Shown here: positions 1 through 5,831 of the stretch, piece after piece
Layout: every line of letters begins with the position of its first letter
Numbering within the stretch: position 1 is the stretch's first letter
Program-made: the position numbers and the translations under genes
The notes under the pieces: model-generated
Seen by the model: the letters and a program-made list of their open reading frames with translations, nothing else
The model's database searches: none
Told to the model about the DNA's origin: nothing
Source: Flavobacteriaceae bacterium
GTDB taxonomy: Bacteria > Bacteroidota > Bacteroidia > Flavobacteriales > Flavobacteriaceae
Length of the DNA stretch: 7,770 bases
Direction: 5' to 3'
Assembly (NCBI GenBank): GCA_947443815.1
Contig: CANEXR010000127.1
Coordinates: forward strand, 1 to 7,770

Positions 1-513
1 GGAGGTTGGTCCTTAAATCCTGAACAGATGCATGTTGGTTTTGCTCGCATGATGTATCCTTTTTTTGCCGGTTTACTGCTTTTTCGTATGGGGAAATTAA
101 CACAAATAAAAAACGCTTTTTTTTGGTGTAGTTTGTTAGTTATAATCGCCTTAGCAATGCCAAGAGTTGGTGGAAGCGAACATTTGTGGCTGAATGGAAT
201 TTATGATTCAGCAGTTGTTATTTTGTTTTTTCCGCTAATTATATTTTTGGCGGCAAGCGGTACCATTACAGGCAAATTTTCATCAAGACTATGTAAATTT
301 TTTGGAGATATTTCGTACCCAATATACATTACACATTACCCAATAATTTATATTTATACTGCTTGGGTTGTAGAAAATAAAATTCCGTTTGGCGAGGCTT
401 ATCCAATCAGTATATTAGTTTTGTTTTCATGTGTTGCACTTGCTTATACCTGCCTGAAATTATATGATGTGCCTGTACGACAATGGATAAATAAAAAAGT
501 ATTTCAAAAATAA
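1..513 (+). CDS. Acyltransferase 3 (OafA/YrhL-like) family membrane protein, C-terminal part
   Basis: The reading frame is open from the first base, so the gene starts left of the window; 170 residues and the TAA stop are visible. The visible part is strongly hydrophobic, with about four membrane segments: MMYPFFAGLLLF, FFWCSLLVIIALAM, SAVVILFFPLIIFLAA and ISILVLFSCVALAY. The stretch FGDISYPIYITHYPIIYIYT is characteristic of the last helices of acyltransferase 3 proteins. These inner-membrane enzymes move acetyl or other acyl groups onto sugars, polysaccharides or peptidoglycan. The FARMMYPFFAGLLLFR segment also fits the family. The short basic tail (RQWINKKVFQK) fits a cytoplasmic C terminus. 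The N-terminal catalytic histidine region lies outside the window, so activity and substrate cannot be judged. An internal ATG at base 28 is not the true start, because coding continues upstream in frame. Family assignment is fairly sure. Confidence 0.8.
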   Translation, partial: GGWSLNPEQMHVGFARMMYPFFAGLLLFRMGKLTQIKNAFFWCSLLVIIALAMPRVGGSEHLWLNGIYDSAVVILFFPLIIFLAASGTITGKFSSRLCKFFGDISYPIYITHYPIIYIYTAWVVENKIPFGEAYPISILVLFSCVALAYTCLKLYDVPVRQWINKKVFQK

Positions 514-660
514 ATAAAAAAGAATTGTAAAAAACACACTGTGGTAATTAAACCTTTCTAAGGATGTTTAGTCCAATAAAAATTATAAAATACAACTTCT
601 TTTAAAGATAAAAGTGTTTTTAAAAACAACAACTATTTTTCAATTTTAACCGATTTGATT
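514..660. other. AT-rich intergenic gap with a 14-base palindrome
   Basis: This gap separates the acyltransferase from the PepSY-type gene. I found no convincing terminator for the upstream gene and no clear TAnnTTTG promoter box. A perfect palindrome, TGTTTTTAAAAACA, lies at 615-628, about 33 bases before the ATG at 661. It could be an operator or a weak hairpin, but in such AT-rich DNA it may be chance. Confidence 0.3.
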
Positions 661-1176
661 ATGTCAAAAAAACAAAACCTTAGTGGTACAATGCGCATCG
701 TTCATCGTTATTTAGGCTTTTTCCTTGCTGGAATTATGGCCGTTTATGCCTTTAGTGGGATAGTATTAATTTTTAGAGATTCTGGTTTTTTGAAACAAGA
801 AAAACAAGTTATTAAAACGCTTAAACCCAATGCTAGTGGAGAAGATTTAGGGCGAATGTTGGAAATTCGTGGATTCAAAGCGGATCGTGAAGAGGGTGAT
901 GTTGTTTATTTTAAGGACGGAACCTACAATAAAAAAACGGGTGTTGCAGATTACAAAACAGAAGAACTTCCTGCAGCAATCGAAAAAATGACACATCTTC
1001 ATAAAGCGAGATCTGGAGACCCATTATTCTTTTTAAATGTCTTTTTTGGACTGTCGCTATTGTTTTTTGTAGTGTCGTCTTTTTGGATGTTCATGCCCAA
1101 AACAACGATATTCAAAAAAGGATTATACTTTACAGCAGCGGGATTGGTGTTGACCCTAATTTTGTTATTTATATAA
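661..1176 (+). CDS. PepSY-type small transmembrane protein
   Basis: This 171-residue inner-membrane protein resembles the PepSY-associated TM proteins of Bacteroidetes. Helix 1 (about residues 17-38) begins with IVHRYLGFFLAG, the family's typical HR-[WY]-LG entry with a conserved His (H15). A soluble, charged middle part (about 40-115) follows, containing the VVYFKDGTYNKKTG beta-like stretch. Then come THLHK (H112, H114), helix 2 (about 123-146) and helix 3 (about 154-171). In larger relatives the paired histidines are thought to bind haem or metal, and such proteins often accompany iron uptake or flavin reductase functions; that role is only inferred here. An in-frame TTG at 655 would add two residues, but the ATG at 661 gives a normal MSKKQ start. 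A strong terminator follows. The window shows no iron-uptake partner, so the function is open. Confidence 0.72.
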   Translation: MSKKQNLSGTMRIVHRYLGFFLAGIMAVYAFSGIVLIFRDSGFLKQEKQVIKTLKPNASGEDLGRMLEIRGFKADREEGDVVYFKDGTYNKKTGVADYKTEELPAAIEKMTHLHKARSGDPLFFLNVFFGLSLLFFVVSSFWMFMPKTTIFKKGLYFTAAGLVLTLILLFI

Positions 1177-1229
1177 AGACAATAGCTCTTTTTTGGAGTT
1201 TGAGTTTGTCTTATAATAATAAAAACTTT

Positions 1230-1262
1230 AAAGCCTGATAGGTTGTATTATCAGGCTTTTTT
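1230..1262 (+). terminator. Rho-independent terminator after the PepSY-type gene
   Basis: A perfect 11-base stem (AAAGCCTGATA at 1230-1240 with TATCAGGCTTT at 1249-1259) closes an 8-base loop and runs into a T tract to 1262. It lies about 55 bases after the stop at 1176. The stem closely resembles that of the terminator at 4514-4550. Confidence 0.88.
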
Positions 1263-1443
1263 ATACCTAGTAAAATTGATTTTGAATTTAAAACGGTACA
1301 CCGGTCAGGAAACCTAAATTCTTTGATAATCATAAGTATTGGTTTGAAATTCATTGTAATAAAAACTATGTTTTTTTTTCCTTTGCAAAAAAAATTTACC
1401 TACTAGTTAAAAAATGATATTTAAATAATTTCAAGTGATTAAT
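1263..1443. other. Intergenic leader of the beta-barrel gene
   Basis: No gene is supported here. There is a small inverted repeat, CGGTACACCG (1294-1303), and a possible but imperfect promoter. The remainder is A/T runs, including a run of nine T and a run of eight A. The stretch from the preceding stop to the next ATG, terminator included, is 267 bases. Confidence 0.4.
1343..1374 (+). promoter_or_regulatory. Possible promoter for the beta-barrel gene
   Basis: TTTG at 1343-1346 is followed after 20 bases by TATGTTTT at 1367-1374. The Bacteroidetes -7 consensus is TAnnTTTG, so the last base differs. The spacing is within the range reported for Flavobacterium. The start of transcription would be near 1381, about 60 bases before the ATG at 1444. 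This is a motif match only. Confidence 0.3.
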
Positions 1444-2202
1444 ATGAGAAAAATTACAATACTGTTTCTTTTAATACTACTGTTTACTAGTAGCTCGGTT
1501 CTTTTTGCGCAAGAATCAAATTTAAAAAACGAAACAAAGGATGCTATAAAGGTTAAAGGCTCTATTAATGTGACTAACAATGGTATTTCTATTATCCCGA
1601 CATTTACCTTAGGAAAACCTGCTGCAATTGTAAACTTATCAGTTGGAACAAGTAGACTGACTTTTGAACCCGAGTTTCGAGTTTCATTGGAAGGAAAACC
1701 TTGGGCATTTATTTTTTGGGGCCGATACAAAGCTTATAAAAGTGATACATTTACTTTGAATATCGGAGCGCATCCTGCATTAGCATTTAAAACAATTGCG
1801 TTAACCAAGGATGGAATTACAAATGATTACATTGTAAGTCAACGATATGTGGCTACAGAGGTTGTGCCTACTTATCATATAACCAAAGATATTAGTTTGG
1901 GGATGTATTATTTATATTCTCATGGTATCGATATTGGAACAGTCAAAAACACTCATTTTGTTACTCTCAATACGGGCTTTTCAAATATAAAAGTATCCAA
2001 TAGTTTGCGAATGAAGGTTAGTCCTCAACTCTACTATCTTATAATGAATGACGCAGATGGTTTTTATACAAGCACCACTTTTACAGTTTCTAAAGTCAAT
2101 AATCCAATTTCAGTTGCCGTATTTTTTAATAAAGTAATTGATACAGATATAAAAGCCAGTAAAGACTTTGTTTGGAATGCAACACTATCGTATGCTTTTT
2201 AA
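1444..2202 (+). CDS. Exported protein of unknown function, probable outer-membrane beta-barrel
   Basis: I do not recognise a named family for this 252-residue protein. Residues 1-22 form a clear signal peptide: basic MRK, a hydrophobic core (ILFLLILLF), and FAQ, with likely cleavage between A22 and Q23. The mature part has no further hydrophobic helix. It is instead a series of amphipathic strands with alternating hydrophobic and polar residues, joined by short turns rich in Gly, Asn and Asp, for example SPQLYYLIMNDADGFYTSTT and NPISVAVFFNKVIDTD. It ends in ATLSYAF, and a C-terminal aromatic residue is typical of outer-membrane barrels. It is small enough for roughly 8 to 12 strands. An upstream in-frame GTG at 1435 would add three residues before the signal peptide, so I prefer the ATG at 1444. 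The gene stands between a terminator and an AraC regulator gene with its own possible promoter, so it is probably monocistronic. A role in transport or adhesion cannot be claimed. Confidence 0.75.
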   Translation: MRKITILFLLILLFTSSSVLFAQESNLKNETKDAIKVKGSINVTNNGISIIPTFTLGKPAAIVNLSVGTSRLTFEPEFRVSLEGKPWAFIFWGRYKAYKSDTFTLNIGAHPALAFKTIALTKDGITNDYIVSQRYVATEVVPTYHITKDISLGMYYLYSHGIDIGTVKNTHFVTLNTGFSNIKVSNSLRMKVSPQLYYLIMNDADGFYTSTTFTVSKVNNPISVAVFFNKVIDTDIKASKDFVWNATLSYAF

Positions 2203-2230
2203 ATAACAAGGCTGTTTTTTTGTTAAATAC

Positions 2231-2261
2231 TTGATTAGGTTTTAATTAGATAGTATCTTTA
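2231..2261 (+). promoter_or_regulatory. Possible promoter for the AraC-family gene
   Basis: TTG at 2231-2233, a 20-base spacer and TATCTTTA at 2254-2261 approximate the Bacteroidetes TTG / TAnnTTTG pattern, with one mismatch in the -7 box. Transcription would begin near 2268, leaving a leader of about 16 bases before the ATG at 2284. The motif match is moderate. Confidence 0.35.
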
Positions 2262-2283
2262 TTTAAAAAATGTAAACTTATTT

Positions 2284-3180
2284 ATGGAAAAATCAGAATC
2301 AATAGAAGATTTTTATAAGACAAAATTTGATTGGTTGCCAGAAAATTTTAAAAATGAAATCGGCCATTTCAATGTTTTTAATTTAGAACCTTTTGTTGGA
2401 GAAAAAGCCAAACCAGTTCCGTATAAACGGCGTGATTTTTATAAAATCATGTTGGTGAAGGGCAATAGTAAAGTGCATTTTGCAGATAAAATAATAGAAG
2501 TTAAAAAACGGGCATTGTCTTTTTCTAGTCCTCATATACCTTATAAATGGGATCATAATGACATAAAAGAGGGCGTTTTTTGTGTTTTCAATCAGCATTT
2601 CTTTCATCAATTTGGGAACTTGAATCAATACTCCGTTTTTCAACCTAATGGCACACCTATTTTTGAATTAACAGAGGATCAAGTAGAAAAAGTCACTGCA
2701 ATTTATGAACGTATGTTTGATGAAATCAATTCCGAATATGTCTATAAATACGATGTATTACGAAATCTTGTTTTCGAATTGTTGCATTTTGCCATGAAAA
2801 TGGATCCTTCTTCTACTATTGAAAAGCAACACCTGAATGCTTCCCAACGAATTTCGGCTTTGTTTTTAGAACTATTAGAACGTCAATTTCCCATTGATGA
2901 AACCAACCAAAAAGTCCTTTTTAGAACGGCTTCTGATTTTGCAAACCAGTTGAATATTCATGTCAATCATTTGAACAAAGCTATAAAAGAAACCACCCAA
3001 AAAACAACTTCTCAAATTATTGCGGAGCGCGTTTTGCAAGAATCTAAAATTTTATTAAAATACAGTACTTGGAATGTGTCTGAGATTGCTTTTGCATTGG
3101 GATTTTCGGAGATTACAAATTTCAATAATTTTTTTAAAAAACACGTACAGCTAAGTCCTTTAAAATTTAGAAATAGTTGA
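2284..3180 (+). CDS. AraC/XylS-family transcriptional regulator
   Basis: This 298-residue DNA-binding protein has the usual AraC layout and length. The N-terminal half (about residues 25-170) looks like the cupin-type sensing domain, with short beta strands such as FYKIMLVKGNSKVHFADKI and the SFSSPHIPYKW motif typical of the family. The C-terminal domain has two helix-turn-helix units. The first is around 215-235 (ASDFANQLNIHVNHLNKAIK). The second is around 264-286, with NVSEIAFALGFSEITNFNNF; this is the conserved AraC signature with I-A-x-x-L-G-F and, where Ser-Tyr-Phe is usual, TNFNNFFKK. It ends in the standard LSPLKFRNS. The effector is unknown. The downstream aldo/keto reductase is a plausible target, because such regulators often sit beside the oxidoreductase they control, but a decayed gene lies between them. 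The ATG at 2284 is the only sensible start. Confidence 0.92.
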   Translation: MEKSESIEDFYKTKFDWLPENFKNEIGHFNVFNLEPFVGEKAKPVPYKRRDFYKIMLVKGNSKVHFADKIIEVKKRALSFSSPHIPYKWDHNDIKEGVFCVFNQHFFHQFGNLNQYSVFQPNGTPIFELTEDQVEKVTAIYERMFDEINSEYVYKYDVLRNLVFELLHFAMKMDPSSTIEKQHLNASQRISALFLELLERQFPIDETNQKVLFRTASDFANQLNIHVNHLNKAIKETTQKTTSQIIAERVLQESKILLKYSTWNVSEIAFALGFSEITNFNNFFKKHVQLSPLKFRNS

Positions 3181-3192
3181 ATTTCATAAAGT

Positions 3193-3200
3193 TATGTTTG
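3193..3200 (+). promoter_or_regulatory. Promoter -7-like box (TATGTTTG) after the AraC-family gene
   Basis: TATGTTTG matches TAnnTTTG exactly and starts 13 bases after the AraC stop. No good TTG lies at the expected distance upstream; the nearest, at 3177-3179, is only 13 bases away. If active, it would start transcripts near 3207, about 30 bases before the small signal-peptide ORF, and could also reach the aldo/keto reductase. Confidence 0.35.
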
Positions 3201-3236
3201 ATTTTAATTTTTAAAATAGGGGTTTTCTGTGGAAAT

Positions 3237-3347
3237 ATGCTTTTTAATTCACTATTTTTAACCTTATTTTTTAGTAGTTTGAAAGTGTTTGCACAAACAG
3301 CTATTGCAATCGAAATCATCCATTTGTCTGGTGAAAAATTTCATTAG
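3237..3347 (+). pseudogene. Remnant of a small secreted-protein gene (36-codon ORF)
   Basis: The ATG at 3237 opens 36 codons whose product has a textbook flavobacterial signal peptide: about 19 residues, a hydrophobic core (FNSLFLTLFF) and VFAQ, with likely cleavage before Q20. After that, only 16 residues follow before TAG at 3345. Past the stop, the same frame stays open until the TAA at 3468-3470, and another frame around 3382-3416 reads LLDDIVFIHITG before its own stop. This pattern of an export signal, an early stop and protein-like text in shifted frames suggests a gene damaged by a nonsense mutation and possibly a frameshift. The alternative is a genuine 36-residue exported peptide. 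I could not identify the parent family. A TATGTTTG box lies upstream, supporting a once-real gene. Confidence 0.4.
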
Positions 3348-3482
3348 AAAACAGAAGTAAAAATAATCGTAGTCAAAAATTGTTGGATGATATTGTGTTT
3401 ATTCATATTACTGGATAGATTACTACAATATCCAATGGATGTAAGAATAAAAAACAGGAAATTTTAATTTAACTTATAAAAA
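3348..3482. other. Gap before the aldo/keto reductase, probable decayed coding DNA
   Basis: No intact gene is present. The stretch is probably the continuation of the broken small secreted-protein gene, followed by the A-rich leader of the reductase. I found no TAnnTTTG box close to the ATG at 3483 and no terminator after the AraC-family gene, so the reductase may be read from upstream. Confidence 0.35.
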
Positions 3483-4475
3483 ATGAAAACAAGAAAACTT
3501 GGAAATAGCGGTCTTGAAGTCTCTGCTATAGGATTGGGTTGCATGGGAATGAGTTTTGGCTACGGCCCTGCTCATGATAAAAACGAAATGATAAAAGTGA
3601 TTCGTGCCGCTGTGGAACAAGGAGTTACTTTTTTTGATACTGCCGAAGTTTATGGACCTTTTATCAATGAAGAATTGGTGGGCGAAGCACTTGCTCCTTT
3701 TAAAGGAAAAGTGACAATTGCTACAAAGTTTGGTTTTGAAATTGACCATCAGTTAATGAAACATATAGGGATTAATAGCCGACCTGAAAATATTAAACGA
3801 GTAGCAGAAGCAGCTCTCAAACGACTGAAAGTGGATGCCATTGATTTATTTTATCAGCATCGAGTGGATCCAAATGTGCCTATTGAAGAGGTAGCAGGAG
3901 CTGTCAAAGACCTGATCAAAGAGGGAAAAGTAAAACATTTTGGTTTATCTGAAGCAGGAGCAAACACGATTAGAAAAGCTCATGCCGAACAAGCAGTTAC
4001 AGCTCTTCAAAGCGAATATTCCTTATGGACAAGACAGCATGAAAAAGAGATAATCCCCACAATTGAAGCATTGGGAATCGGATTGGTAGCGTTTAGCCCA
4101 CTTGGGAAAGGTTTTTTGACGGGTAAAGTGGAACAAACGGCCACTTTTGCAGAAAATGATATCCGCAATATACTTCCACGTTTTACACAAGATGCTTTAA
4201 AAGCTAACCAAGCCTTAATTGAATTGCTCGAAAAGCTAGCAAAAGATAGAGATGCAACTCCAGCTCAAATTGCATTGGCATGGGTTTTGGCTCAAAAACC
4301 TTGGATTGTTCCAATTCCTGGAACGACAAAGGTTCATCGTCTTATTGAAAATAATGGCGCAGCAGCAATCGTACTTTCTGCAGCGGAACTTCAAAATATT
4401 GAAACCGCATCAGCTCAAATAGAAATAATAGGCGGCCGTTATACAGAAGCTATGGAAAAAGCTACGGGCTTATAA
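3483..4475 (+). CDS. Aldo/keto reductase, NADPH-dependent type
   Basis: This is a full-length, 330-residue cytoplasmic (alpha/beta)8-barrel oxidoreductase that reduces aldehydes or ketones to alcohols with NAD(P)H. The start, MKTRKLGNSGLEVSAIGLGC, is the classic AKR N terminus. The catalytic tetrad is complete: D52 and Y57 in FFDTAEVYG, K82 in IATKFGFE, and H126 in DLFYQHRVD. Later family motifs are also present: GLSEAG near 154-159, AFSPLGKGFLTG at 203-214, and the cofactor phosphate-binding IPGTTK at 278-283. The sequence type is that of the YakC/AKR13-like bacterial reductases often annotated as general stress or detoxification enzymes; the substrate cannot be read from sequence. There is no signal peptide. 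The preceding AraC-family gene may control it. A terminator follows about 40 bases after the stop, so the gene ends its transcription unit. Confidence 0.95.
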   Translation: MKTRKLGNSGLEVSAIGLGCMGMSFGYGPAHDKNEMIKVIRAAVEQGVTFFDTAEVYGPFINEELVGEALAPFKGKVTIATKFGFEIDHQLMKHIGINSRPENIKRVAEAALKRLKVDAIDLFYQHRVDPNVPIEEVAGAVKDLIKEGKVKHFGLSEAGANTIRKAHAEQAVTALQSEYSLWTRQHEKEIIPTIEALGIGLVAFSPLGKGFLTGKVEQTATFAENDIRNILPRFTQDALKANQALIELLEKLAKDRDATPAQIALAWVLAQKPWIVPIPGTTKVHRLIENNGAAAIVLSAAELQNIETASAQIEIIGGRYTEAMEKATGL

Positions 4476-4513
4476 TGAACAAGTATAGAGAACAATCCAA
4501 CTATTGATTTTAT

Positions 4514-4550
4514 AAAGCTTGATATACCAATCAGGCTTTTATTTTTTTAC
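4514..4550 (+). terminator. Rho-independent terminator after the aldo/keto reductase
   Basis: AAAGCTTGAT (4514-4523) pairs with ATCAGGCTTT (4530-4539) through nine Watson-Crick pairs and one T-G wobble, around a 6-base loop. A T-rich tail follows to about 4548. The stem resembles the terminator at 1230-1262. Confidence 0.82.
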
Positions 4551-4598
4551 TTCAACTATTTAGGGAATACCAGATGTTTTAACGAGACTTTATTTTTT

Positions 4599-4606
4599 TA
4601 TATTTG
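4599..4606 (+). promoter_or_regulatory. Promoter -7-like box (TATATTTG) for the DUF1080 gene
   Basis: TATATTTG matches TAnnTTTG exactly. The expected upstream element is weak: only a TTTT run at 4577-4580 lies 18 bases before it, with no TTG. Transcription would start near 4613, about 47 bases before the ATG at 4660. Its position just after a terminator supports an independent transcription unit. Confidence 0.45.
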
Positions 4607-4659
4607 GAAATCAAAAACTTAGAAAACAACAATGAATCGTATAATTAATTTAATTTAAA

Positions 4660-5403
4660 ATGAACAAACAAAATAATTCTCCAAGATGGTATGCTTTTTT
4701 ACTTTGCACCATTAGTTTAATATCCTATTCCCAAAAAAAAGAAAGCCTAAATGTGTTGACAGACGATGAATTAAAAGACGGTTGGGCACTGCTTTTTGAT
4801 GGTACAACAACCAGCGGATGGCATATTTATAACGAAGGAGCAATTCTCTCTGCATGGTCTGTTAAGAATGGCGAGTTAGTATGCGACCCTAATACCGAAA
4901 AAGTGGTGCGAGGCGATTTGGTTTCGGACGAAAAGTATACTAATTATGATTTGACTTTTGAATGGAAAATAACCAAAGGCGGCAATAGCGGTGTATTTAT
5001 AGATGTTCAAGAAGGCCCTGATTTTCCTACCGCTTGGACTACAGGACCAGAATACCAATTGTTAGACAATGCAAATGCTTCCACTCATGATTTAAGAGAT
5101 GGCTTACGGCTTTCAGGTTGTGTTTATGGCTTGGCGCCCTTAAAAAATCAGGTAACTCCTAAGTCATTTGGCGAATGGAATACCTCACGAATTCTTCAGC
5201 AAAATGGGCAAATTACCTTTTGGTTGAACGGTGTTTTAACCGGTCAGGAAGACATGACAAGTGCCCGTTGGAAAGAATTAGTGGCGGCTAGTAATCTAGG
5301 TAAATTCCCTTCTTTTGGGAAAGCAATTAGCGGTCGAATCGCCTTACAAGATTGGGCAAATGGCGTCTCTTTAAGAAATATAAAAATAAAACAATTACAA
5401 TAA
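4660..5403 (+). CDS. Exported DUF1080 (3-keto-disaccharide hydrolase family) protein
   Basis: This 247-residue protein carries one DUF1080 domain, a concanavalin-like jelly roll now named 3-keto-disaccharide hydrolase, which cleaves glycosidic bonds of 3-oxidised sugars. Residues 1-25 are an export signal: basic N terminus, core YAFLLCTISLISY, and a likely cut near SYSQ. C16 has no convincing lipobox, so a free periplasmic or secreted protein is more likely than a lipoprotein. The domain runs from about 38 to 246 with the family landmarks: DGWALLFDGTTTSGWH (40-55), FEWKITKGGNSGVFIDV (100-116), the GPEYQLLDN motif (129-137), FWLNG (187-191), and the closing SGRIALQDW (224-232) with LRNIKIK. 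A separate promoter box and the hairpins behind it suggest a single-gene unit. The neighbouring GH3 glycosidase fits a carbohydrate role, but the partner 3-dehydrogenase is not visible here. The substrate is unknown. Confidence 0.9.
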   Translation: MNKQNNSPRWYAFLLCTISLISYSQKKESLNVLTDDELKDGWALLFDGTTTSGWHIYNEGAILSAWSVKNGELVCDPNTEKVVRGDLVSDEKYTNYDLTFEWKITKGGNSGVFIDVQEGPDFPTAWTTGPEYQLLDNANASTHDLRDGLRLSGCVYGLAPLKNQVTPKSFGEWNTSRILQQNGQITFWLNGVLTGQEDMTSARWKELVAASNLGKFPSFGKAISGRIALQDWANGVSLRNIKIKQLQ

Positions 5404-5420
5404 ACGGCTGGTTTTATTAG

Positions 5421-5452
5421 CCCTAAAATAGTTAAAATTACGTTTTTTAGGG
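5421..5452 (+). repeat. Hairpin just after the DUF1080 gene
   Basis: CCCTAAAA (5421-5428) pairs perfectly with TTTTAGGG (5445-5452) around a 16-base AT-rich loop, starting 18 bases after the stop. It lacks a T tract, so it is more likely a 3'-end stabilising or accessory hairpin than a terminator by itself. Confidence 0.5.
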
Positions 5453-5464
5453 TATTAAATACGT

Positions 5465-5533
5465 ACCGCAAATTCGCAATTTTTTTTTCATTTATGAATT
5501 ATTAAAATTTGGGAATTTGCGGTTTTATTTTTT
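5465..5533 (+). terminator. Rho-independent terminator after the DUF1080 gene
   Basis: A perfect 11-base stem (ACCGCAAATTC at 5465-5475 with GAATTTGCGGT at 5513-5523) can extend inward by A/T pairing and is followed by TTTTATTTTTT. The loop region is long (37 bases) but AT-rich and partly pairable. It separates the DUF1080 gene from the GH3 gene. Confidence 0.75.
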
Positions 5534-5675
5534 AGGAGGTTCTCAGTTTGTTATTTTCAAAATGAGATTAATGTGGGTCTTTAAAAAAAACTTAAAAAAT
5601 ATTAAAAAGGACTTTAATAAACCTATTATGAGGGTATTCTGTTTATTTTTTTGTAAAAATACTTCTTCCATTGTG

Positions 5676-5704
5676 TTGTTATGACACATTATTTTATATA
5701 TTTG
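5676..5704 (+). promoter_or_regulatory. Bacteroidetes-type promoter for the GH3 gene
   Basis: TTG at 5676-5678, an 18-base spacer and TATATTTG at 5697-5704 match the TTG / TAnnTTTG pattern known from Flavobacterium. It is the best promoter match in the window. Transcription should begin near 5711, inside the palindrome at 5704-5715. Confidence 0.6.
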
Positions 5705-5716
5705 AAAACGTTTTCG
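5703..5716. promoter_or_regulatory. LacI/GalR-type operator palindrome at the GH3 promoter
   Basis: GAAAACGTTTTC (5704-5715) is a perfect 12-base palindrome with the central CG typical of LacI/GalR-family operators. With its flanks, TGAAAACGTTTTCG fits the cre-type consensus TGWAANCGNTNWCA at all but the last base. It shares its first G with the promoter's -7 box and covers the predicted transcription start, a repressing position. The regulator gene is not in the window. Confidence 0.6.
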
Positions 5717-5831
5717 TAAATTAAATGAAAATGAGTAAGTCAGTGCAAAATTATTGCCTATAAAAAATAAAATAACAAACGGTTAAAGTATAAATTTTAG
5801 CTATTTGCATACCATAAAAACCTCAATAACC

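Larger units (their letters stand above)
5534..5831. other. Regulatory gap before the GH3 gene
   Basis: This gap contains no supported gene. It holds a promoter and an overlapping palindrome around 5676-5716 and a leader of about 120 bases before the ATG at 5832. A 40-codon open frame (5562-5684) and a 12-codon one (5725-5763) are present but lack support. An AGGAGG at 5534-5539 has no start codon at a useful distance. Confidence 0.6.

Noticed and set aside
1431..1730. 99-codon open frame on the minus strand
   Set aside because: It is antisense to the signal peptide and first strands of the exported barrel-like protein, and its product shows no domain features.
2205..2221. Possible weak terminator after the barrel-like gene (AACA/TGTT hairpin with a T run)
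   Set aside because: The stem has only four base pairs, too weak to list as a terminator despite the T run.
3474..3749. 91-codon open frame on the minus strand, rich in Cys, His and Phe
   Set aside because: It is antisense to the N terminus of a well-supported aldo/keto reductase; the composition is a by-product of the coding strand.
4632..4658. 8-residue ORF ending two bases before the DUF1080 start codon
   Set aside because: It is very short and made of AT-rich codons; nothing distinguishes it from chance.
1300..5250. Shared 12-mer ACCGGTCAGGAA at 1300-1311 and 5239-5250
   Set aside because: One copy is intergenic and the other is inside the DUF1080 coding sequence. A 12-base match is expected by chance in a window of this size.
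5562..5684. 40-codon plus-strand ORF before the GH3 promoter
   Set aside because: It is low-complexity, Lys/Asn/Phe-rich, has no signal or domain, and ends inside the predicted promoter; it is likely a chance open frame in AT-rich DNA.
5725..5763. 12-codon leader ORF in the GH3 leader
   Set aside because: There is no run of a regulatory amino acid and no attenuator-like paired hairpins, so a leader-peptide mechanism is not supported.
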